A stretch of DNA of 15,692 nt from the NCBI GenBank assembly GCA_946538875.1, contig CAMNHD010000008.1:1-15692 (forward strand), in the 5' to 3' direction. The notes below the pieces were generated by a model. That model saw only the letters and a list, made by a program, of their open reading frames with translations. It did not search any database and was not told the DNA's origin. Source of the DNA: an uncultured Treponema sp. (GTDB lineage Bacteria > Spirochaetota > Spirochaetia > Treponematales > Treponemataceae). Positions 1-4,037 of this stretch are shown here, in pieces. The stretch's first letter is position 1. Each line of letters starts with the position of its first letter. Made by a program: the position numbers and the translations under genes.

Positions 1-202
1 TAATCGCAATCTGGCTGTTGTCGCTGCGGCTCAGAGCCTGGGCATCTGAATCCCACATCAAAGCCTTCATGTCAACATTTATAATAGAAGAAACTTCATC
101 AATCACCTTTTGGGCAGCTGGAAATTTTTCCGCCACATCCTTAACCATTCCGGGGGCCTGTGCACCCTGACCGGGGAACAAAAAAGCATATTTCTTTGCC
201 AT
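1..202 (-). CDS. fabD: Malonyl-CoA:ACP transacylase, N-terminal part (cut by window edge)
   Basis: This is the first 67 residues of FabD, which moves malonyl groups from CoA to acyl carrier protein to feed fatty-acid elongation in the cytoplasm. The protein begins MAKKYAFLFPGQGAQAPGMV. The FPGQGAQ motif is the family's N-terminal signature; its glutamine helps form the oxyanion hole. The following helix (KFPAAQKVIDE) and the segment ending ALSRSDNSQIAI also match FabD. The catalytic GHSLG serine and the His lie beyond the window. The start is the ATG at 202-200, with an AAAGAGG ribosome site 6 nt upstream. A promoter with near-consensus boxes lies just ahead. The upstream same-strand neighbour is an acyl-ACP thioesterase, which supports a fatty-acid locus. 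Identification is firm; completeness cannot be judged. Confidence 0.93.
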   Translation of the reverse strand, partial: MAKKYAFLFPGQGAQAPGMVKDVAEKFPAAQKVIDEVSSIINVDMKALMWDSDAQALSRSDNSQIAI

Positions 203-215
203 AGGTACCTCTTTA

Positions 216-250
216 TGACAAATTATGTCAAAATGTCAAAATAATGTCAA
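216..250. repeat. TGTCAA direct repeats and TGACA/TGTCA inverted repeat over the fabD promoter
   Basis: TGTCAA occurs three times on the plus strand, at 226-231, 234-239 and 245-250. TGACA (216-220) and TGTCA (226-230) form a 15-bp interrupted palindrome that overlaps the -10 box and the region just downstream. Repeats placed this way suit a repressor site for fatty-acid genes. No known operator consensus (such as FapR or FabT) is matched, so the regulator is unknown. Confidence 0.4.
222..250 (-). promoter_or_regulatory. Sigma-70 type promoter of fabD
   Basis: On the minus strand a perfect TTGACA (250-245) is followed after 17 nt by CATAAT (227-222), which is preceded by TGA and so forms an extended -10. 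Expected transcription start is near 215, leaving a leader of about a dozen bases that carries the AAAGAGG ribosome site. The geometry is close to ideal; no measurement supports it here. Confidence 0.7.
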
Positions 251-310
251 CCGCCTTTTCTGCGGCGTCCTCACTTTGAACAAAAAAACTTCCCCTTAAA
301 AAAAACAGTC

Positions 311-334
311 CCTGCACCTACGCACCGGCGTTCC
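311..334 (+). repeat. GC-rich intergenic motif, copy 1 (CCTGCACC-N8-GGCGTTCC)
   Basis: CCTGCACC (311-318) and GGCGTTCC (327-334) are separated by 8 nt. The same two octamers, 7 nt apart, recur on the minus strand at 12208-12186. Two matching octamers in the same order and near-equal spacing, both in noncoding DNA, suggest a dispersed repeat family. Only two copies are visible. Confidence 0.45.
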
Positions 335-353
335 GCCACTCGCTGTCCGCTCG

Positions 354-444
354 GGGGCTGTCCAATAACTCAAGGGAAAACAGACCACGCGGCTCAGACA
401 CAAGCACGGCATACCACCAGGGCAAAGTTCAATCAGACAGCCCC
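354..444. mobile_element. Possible MITE or insertion-sequence remnant with GGGGCTGTC inverted ends
   Basis: GGGGCTGTC at 354-362 is mirrored by GACAGCCCC at 436-444. Reading inward from each end, the similarity continues beyond the perfect 9 bp with a few mismatches (CAATAACT against TGATTGAACT). Many insertion sequences have ends of this type. The 91-bp interior encodes nothing recognisable, so a non-autonomous element or relic is possible. No target-site duplication is visible in the flanks, which lowers confidence. A simple long-range hairpin is the alternative. Confidence 0.35.
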
Positions 445-477
445 TTTCATGGCTCCATACCGGGCCGCACGGCTGGT

Positions 478-1209
478 TCACTCTGCAAAGACAATCTTCA
501 TTTCAAAAACAGGCCTGCCACTTTCAGCGATTTTTACGTAAGAACCAAGTGCTCCGTTCAAATCTGCCCTGCATACACTAAGCGTCTGCCCTTCCCTGCT
601 TTCGCCAAGAAAATGCACTTCCAGTTCAAGAGGTTCATGTGCAAGAAGAAAATCATTCGGGAACACATCAAGGGCTGTCTTTATATACTCATTGTTGTTC
701 ATGTGGCCGGACATATCAATGTTCTGAGACCTGATGACATGGGTAAAAACCTCTGTCCAAGACTCCTCAGGCACCGCAAAGCGTTCAAAAGGCTCTTCAA
801 AAACCGCCGGCGGAAATCCATCCTTAGGAAAAGGCAGCCCCGTAAGCTTTACCGGTCTGTGCTTGCCCTTGTCCAGAACACAGGCTTCCTGGTTAGCAAG
901 AAGAACAGGCTTATCACCCCTGTAAACCGCAGTGTTCACATTGGTACGGAAACCCGCATTGCACACCGGAAACGATTCAGCCCTGACGGTCTCGCGCCAG
1001 GCAGGTCTCTCGATAAACCGGATACGCATTTTTGTAAATACCCAGAACACATTCAGATCAAGATAGGTCACACCGTCACAGCCAAGCATGTCAAAGCATT
1101 CGGTAAGATTATCCTGGACAAGCAGTACAGCCTGAGCAATTCCAAGTTTTACCGAACTGTCAATAAAAGCACTGGAAACAACACGTTCTTTTTTATAAAT
1201 AAGATTCAT
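478..1209 (-). CDS. Acyl-ACP thioesterase (two hotdog domains)
   Basis: The 243-residue protein fits the bacterial relatives of plant FatA/FatB, which release free fatty acids from acyl-ACP in the cytoplasm. Residues 1-120 form the first hotdog domain, with the typical stretch NVFWVFTKMRIRFIERPAW near 53-71. Residues 150-243 form the second, with the active-site-type motif NIDMSGHMNNNEY (D165, H169). Plant enzymes have D-x-N-x-H here; this protein has Ser167 in the Asn position. The start is the ATG at 1209-1207 with AAAGAGG upstream. It lies upstream of fabD on the same strand, separated by 275 bp that include a separate fabD promoter. The pairing suggests control of chain release during lipid synthesis. 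A thioesterase is near certain; the substrate chain length cannot be read from sequence. Confidence 0.88.
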   Translation of the reverse strand: MNLIYKKERVVSSAFIDSSVKLGIAQAVLLVQDNLTECFDMLGCDGVTYLDLNVFWVFTKMRIRFIERPAWRETVRAESFPVCNAGFRTNVNTAVYRGDKPVLLANQEACVLDKGKHRPVKLTGLPFPKDGFPPAVFEEPFERFAVPEESWTEVFTHVIRSQNIDMSGHMNNNEYIKTALDVFPNDFLLAHEPLELEVHFLGESREGQTLSVCRADLNGALGSYVKIAESGRPVFEMKIVFAE

Positions 1210-1259
1210 ATTTTACCTCTTTGTGCCCACAAAAAAAATCAACCATGCACTGAGCTTCC

Positions 1260-1296
1260 AGTCTTGGTTCAGGATTTGCAATTAAGAACCAAGACT
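1260..1296. promoter_or_regulatory. Perfect 11-bp inverted repeat upstream of the thioesterase gene
   Basis: AGTCTTGGTTC (1260-1270) and GAACCAAGACT (1286-1296) are exact complements around a 15-nt spacer, in the 169-bp gap between the FecR-domain gene and the thioesterase gene. As RNA it would fold into a strong stem. As DNA it could be a dimeric repressor site. A run of eight T on the minus strand (1238-1231) follows only after about 21 nt, so it is not a standard terminator. Confidence 0.5.
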
Positions 1297-1378
1297 TCCG
1301 GCACGTGCACAATTGATTTTCACATCTGTGGAACACTCTGCCACAACACTGGCATAGATATCAGTATTCAGTCAGTAA

Positions 1379-2173
1379 TCAATCCTCAAAAGTAACTGTC
1401 ACGACAACAGAACCCGTCTTCTTTCCGCCTGACGGAAGCTGTCTGCGCGAAGGAGTATTCGATGCAGTGCTTACACCCTCTGTGGAAGAAAGTCCTCCGA
1501 CGCTTGAGCTCATACCGCTTGCCGCGCTTTCCTTCTGCTGCTGGGGAGAATATGACTGTCCTGTAACAGCGTCAGTCGTGCTTGTCTGTCCGGCATATAC
1601 CGGGATACCGAACTCACCGCTCACATCAGTTGTCGAAGTAAGAGCATCGGAATCACCATCTGCAGGAACAAAATCACTTGCACCGTCTGCCAGAACAGCG
1701 GCTTTACGGCCGGCAGACTTGCTCACCAGACCTTCGCGTGTAGAGACAACACCGGAAGCCGTCATGGTAAAGTCAGTTCCACGCACGGAAGCAGTGGCAA
1801 CCGGGGAACTAACCTTAAAGTCAACACGCTTTCCACCGCTCTTCTTTACATTTGCAGAAACGGAACCGCTGTCCAGATACAGTTTTGTCTCATCCTTTGC
1901 GGCATTGGAAGCCAGCTGCTCGACAGCCATTCTGGTAAGAGGTCCAAGAGAAAGCTTTGTGTCATTGATAAGAAGCTCAGCCCCGGACTTGAACGCTGTG
2001 GAAACGACATCGCCCTTCTTGAGGATATCCCCGGCTTTTACTTCAACCCAGGAACCGTTTTTCTGAACCTCAACCTTTCCCTTTACGGACACAACCTTGG
2101 CATCCAGGGCAAAAGCCATGGCCGAGCACAGCGCGAATACTGAGGCAATTGCAAATTGAGTAAGTTTTTTCAT
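1379..2173 (-). CDS. Secreted FecR-domain protein
   Basis: The 264-residue protein opens with a signal peptide (MKKLTQFAIASVFALCSAMAFA, probable cleavage before LDAK). Residues about 24-135 form a FecR-type beta domain: AKVVSVKGKVEVQKNGSWVE, then GDILKKGDVVST, ELLINDTKLSLGP and the ending SPVATASVRGTDF, all typical of the family. The tail from about 160 is rich in Ser, Thr and Gly and probably disordered. No transmembrane helix follows the signal, so it is periplasmic or surface-exposed rather than a classic anti-sigma FecR. It is the last of three same-strand genes, 11 bp after the beta-barrel gene, with a strong AAGGAGG site. FecR-domain proteins often sit near CHASE2 cyclases, as here. From memory and unverified, a related T. 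pallidum protein has been reported to bind fibronectin. Family is sure; role unknown. Confidence 0.85.
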   Translation of the reverse strand: MKKLTQFAIASVFALCSAMAFALDAKVVSVKGKVEVQKNGSWVEVKAGDILKKGDVVSTAFKSGAELLINDTKLSLGPLTRMAVEQLASNAAKDETKLYLDSGSVSANVKKSGGKRVDFKVSSPVATASVRGTDFTMTASGVVSTREGLVSKSAGRKAAVLADGASDFVPADGDSDALTSTTDVSGEFGIPVYAGQTSTTDAVTGQSYSPQQQKESAASGMSSSVGGLSSTEGVSTASNTPSRRQLPSGGKKTGSVVVTVTFED

Positions 2174-2184
2174 AGTTTTCCTCC

Positions 2185-3390
2185 TTAGAAAGAAATCACA
2201 GCACCGAGCGTAAGTTCGGCATTGTTACTTGAACTGTCCTTACCCACAAACTGGTCAAGAGACAGAGACACCTGCAGATCGGAGAACGGCTGGTATTTTA
2301 CAGAGGCATTCCACTGAAACCCCTTGAATCCAAAACCGTCTGAACAGTCAAAGGCAAGGTCTGCACCACCGCCAACGTACAGCTGCTCGAGAGGCTTTAC
2401 AGAACCGTTCACACCAGCCTTGACAATGCCGGTATATTCAGTACCCGCCGCATCATACAAGGCAGAATTGCTTGTAAGCGCCATAAACGGCTTTAAGAAA
2501 CCGTTGCTGCCAGAAGCATACACAGCCGCAAAGCCGAGACTGGCTGCCTTTACATCAAAGAAATAAGTCATGCTGAACTTGGTCAGGTTTGCAAGGGCAG
2601 AAAACTTTTCAAGTTCCAAAGTGGTGCTCGCTGTGTAGAACAGGCTTCCTGCCATCGGACCGTTGAGCGCCGCCGTAAAGTAAAGTCTGGAGTCACCGCT
2701 GTTGCTGCCGCCCACACCCTTTGTCCCGAACGCCAGCACCGCCTCCAGTCCAAGGGTCTGATTCTTGAACAGATACGGGAACGACACTCCGCCAAGCACT
2801 ACCACATACGGTGAGGCACAGGCATAAACCGCGGTACCGTCAGAGGAAAATGTCGAGCTGTCTGCATCAAGCATAGTGACGTACTGTGAGTTCAAGAGCC
2901 CCGTATATCCGCCATAGGCACTCACATTGAACCTTTGAGCCGCATAGGACAGGTAAAGCCCGTCGGAAACCTGGCTGAAAACGACACCGCTTGTCTCGGC
3001 CACAGAAAAGCGTCCTGCAGACAAATTGAGGGAAACATTTCCCAAAGGCAGGCTGGTTGCGAACTTAAAGAGGCTCAAGTCAAGGGTAAAAAGCGGTGTT
3101 CCTGATCCAAGAGCTGCAAAGTCGCCGGCAGAATAGTCAAAGGTAGCCTTTCCTTCCGCCGCAAAATAAGTGGTACCGCTGTTATTGAACGGAACCTTCA
3201 GCCATGCCGACAGATTATTCTTCTGGTCAAGGGCAAAAGTGGAAAAATCACCGGTGGAGACTTTGGTACTGTCGTCCAGGGAACCGCCAAAGTCCAACGC
3301 AAAAGCCGGGCTCAACAGCGCCATGGCAGTCAGAAGAGCCGCACCCAGAGCCTTTTTATTTATTTTGTAAAGTTTTGCACCAATTCTCAT
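2185..3390 (-). CDS. Predicted outer-membrane beta-barrel protein
   Basis: The 401-residue protein has an N-terminal signal peptide with a basic start (MRIGAKLYKINKKALGAALL) and probable cleavage after SPAFA. The rest is an array of alternating polar and hydrophobic strands rich in Gly, Ser, Phe, Tyr and Ala, without long helices or cytoplasmic motifs. It ends LTLGAVISF, and a C-terminal Phe is typical of barrels inserted by BamA. I do not recognise a specific porin family. It lies 5 bp after the small secreted protein gene and 11 bp before the FecR-domain gene, so the three are surely cotranscribed. Its AGGAG ribosome site overlaps the end of the upstream gene. It may form the outer-membrane part of an envelope complex with its neighbours, but that is inferred from position alone. 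Confidence 0.75.
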   Translation of the reverse strand: MRIGAKLYKINKKALGAALLTAMALLSPAFALDFGGSLDDSTKVSTGDFSTFALDQKNNLSAWLKVPFNNSGTTYFAAEGKATFDYSAGDFAALGSGTPLFTLDLSLFKFATSLPLGNVSLNLSAGRFSVAETSGVVFSQVSDGLYLSYAAQRFNVSAYGGYTGLLNSQYVTMLDADSSTFSSDGTAVYACASPYVVVLGGVSFPYLFKNQTLGLEAVLAFGTKGVGGSNSGDSRLYFTAALNGPMAGSLFYTASTTLELEKFSALANLTKFSMTYFFDVKAASLGFAAVYASGSNGFLKPFMALTSNSALYDAAGTEYTGIVKAGVNGSVKPLEQLYVGGGADLAFDCSDGFGFKGFQWNASVKYQPFSDLQVSLSLDQFVGKDSSSNNAELTLGAVISF

Positions 3391-3395
3391 ACTTT

Positions 3396-3968
3396 TTACT
3401 CCTGGTTAAAATCTTTCAGGCTGGAAGCATCATCGTCACCTGATTCCGGCTGGGTCACAGCTTCCTGCTCAACTGCATCATGCACCTCAGACTCCTGTCC
3501 GGCTGCCACGGCAAGAGTGTTTTCGCCATAGGCATCCATGCATGACGTCAAGAGATTGAGTGCCTCGTGACCGTTGATTTTCCTTGAAGGATCAGCCGAA
3601 GTGGAAATAATCCCCTCCGCCTGAAGCTGACGGAATGCGTAACGGGGTGAAGGGAACAGCTTAAGCAGGAGACTACCCCTGATATTCCAAACTTTTACAC
3701 AGATGAAGGCCGCCTGGGAAAGAGAAATCGGAGAGTCACAGCTTCCCTTGGTCTTCACATAGCCATTGTCTTTCAGAGCCTGAAACGCCTGCTCATCAGT
3801 GGCAGAATCGTCCACAAGGCCCAAAGCCGATGCAGAGAAATAGCTGAACTGGCCTAAAGTCACCTGTTCAGAACCAATCATCCGGGTCACTTTGTCAGCA
3901 GACTGAGCAGTAACGGTGCCTGCAGCAAAAAGCGCCAGTACCAATGTAATAAAAGTAATTTTTTTCAT
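3396..3968 (-). CDS. Small secreted protein of unknown function
   Basis: I do not recognise a named family. The 190-residue product begins with a clear signal peptide (MKKITFITLVLALFAAGTVTAQ). Residues about 33-130 contain two helical segments with the character of S-layer-homology-like folds: VTLGQFSYFSASALGLVDD, and PISLSQAAFICVKVWNIRGSL followed by SPRYAFRQLQAEGIIS. The pattern of a conserved GxF..A...GL turn and a 'recurring level' ending in GI is suggestive only. From about 150 the tail is acidic and probably disordered. It is the first gene of the three-gene minus-strand operon, with an AAGAGG ribosome site and a strong promoter at 4039-4011, and it diverges from the cyclase gene. The context points to a periplasmic or surface role linked to the barrel and FecR-domain proteins. 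Confidence 0.7.
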   Translation of the reverse strand: MKKITFITLVLALFAAGTVTAQSADKVTRMIGSEQVTLGQFSYFSASALGLVDDSATDEQAFQALKDNGYVKTKGSCDSPISLSQAAFICVKVWNIRGSLLLKLFPSPRYAFRQLQAEGIISTSADPSRKINGHEALNLLTSCMDAYGENTLAVAAGQESEVHDAVEQEAVTQPESGDDDASSLKDFNQE

Positions 3969-4013
3969 ACAAAATTCCTCTTAAAAAATATGAGAAATAC
4001 TCTGAAAAATATT

Positions 4014-4032
4014 ATATCATGTGTTATGATAT
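4014..4032. promoter_or_regulatory. Palindromic operator candidate between divergent promoters
   Basis: ATATCAT (4014-4020) and ATGATAT (4026-4032) are perfect complements around GTGTT. The 19-bp palindrome overlaps the -10 box of the minus-strand operon on one side and the -10 box of the cyclase on the other. A dimeric protein bound here could block both promoters at once. Part of the symmetry could come simply from two facing AT-rich -10 boxes. Confidence 0.45.
4022..4030 (+). promoter_or_regulatory. Extended -10 promoter of the cyclase gene
   Basis: TGT followed by TATGAT (4025-4030) is an extended -10 element. It ends 7 nt before the ATG at 4038, so the predicted transcript would begin at or next to the start codon. 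The -35 region (CTGAAA, 4002-4007) is weak, as is common with extended -10 promoters. Confidence 0.5.
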
Positions 4033-4037
4033 TTGTC

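Larger units (their letters stand above)
251..477. other. Intergenic region between the thioesterase gene and fabD: repeats, no gene
   Basis: No convincing gene lies here. A 61-codon open frame covers much of the stretch on the minus strand, but it has no ribosome site and a Cys/Pro/Arg-rich composition typical of GC-rich noncoding DNA. The region holds a GC-rich motif at 311-334 that recurs near 12200 and a 91-bp segment with inverted ends at 354-444. An A-rich run at 281-305 lies between these and the fabD promoter. Confidence 0.6.

Noticed and set aside
354..444. Target-site duplication flanking the MITE-like segment
   Set aside because: The bases flanking the two ends (CTCG and TTTC) do not match, so recent transposition is not shown.
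296..481. Possible 61-residue protein between the thioesterase gene and fabD
   Set aside because: No ribosome site, Cys/Pro/Arg-rich GC-driven composition, and it overlaps the inverted-repeat element.
1231..1296. Hairpin plus T8 as terminator of the FecR operon
   Set aside because: The T run starts about 21 nt after the stem; intrinsic terminators have it immediately after. Kept as a regulatory inverted repeat instead.
613..1395. Open frame of 260 codons on the plus strand, opposite the thioesterase
   Set aside because: Antisense to an identified enzyme and basic, low-quality composition; it also runs across the intergenic inverted repeat.
3990..4037. Upstream ATG as the cyclase start
   Set aside because: It adds 16 residues of poor quality, has no ribosome site, and lies upstream of the extended -10 that best explains the transcript.
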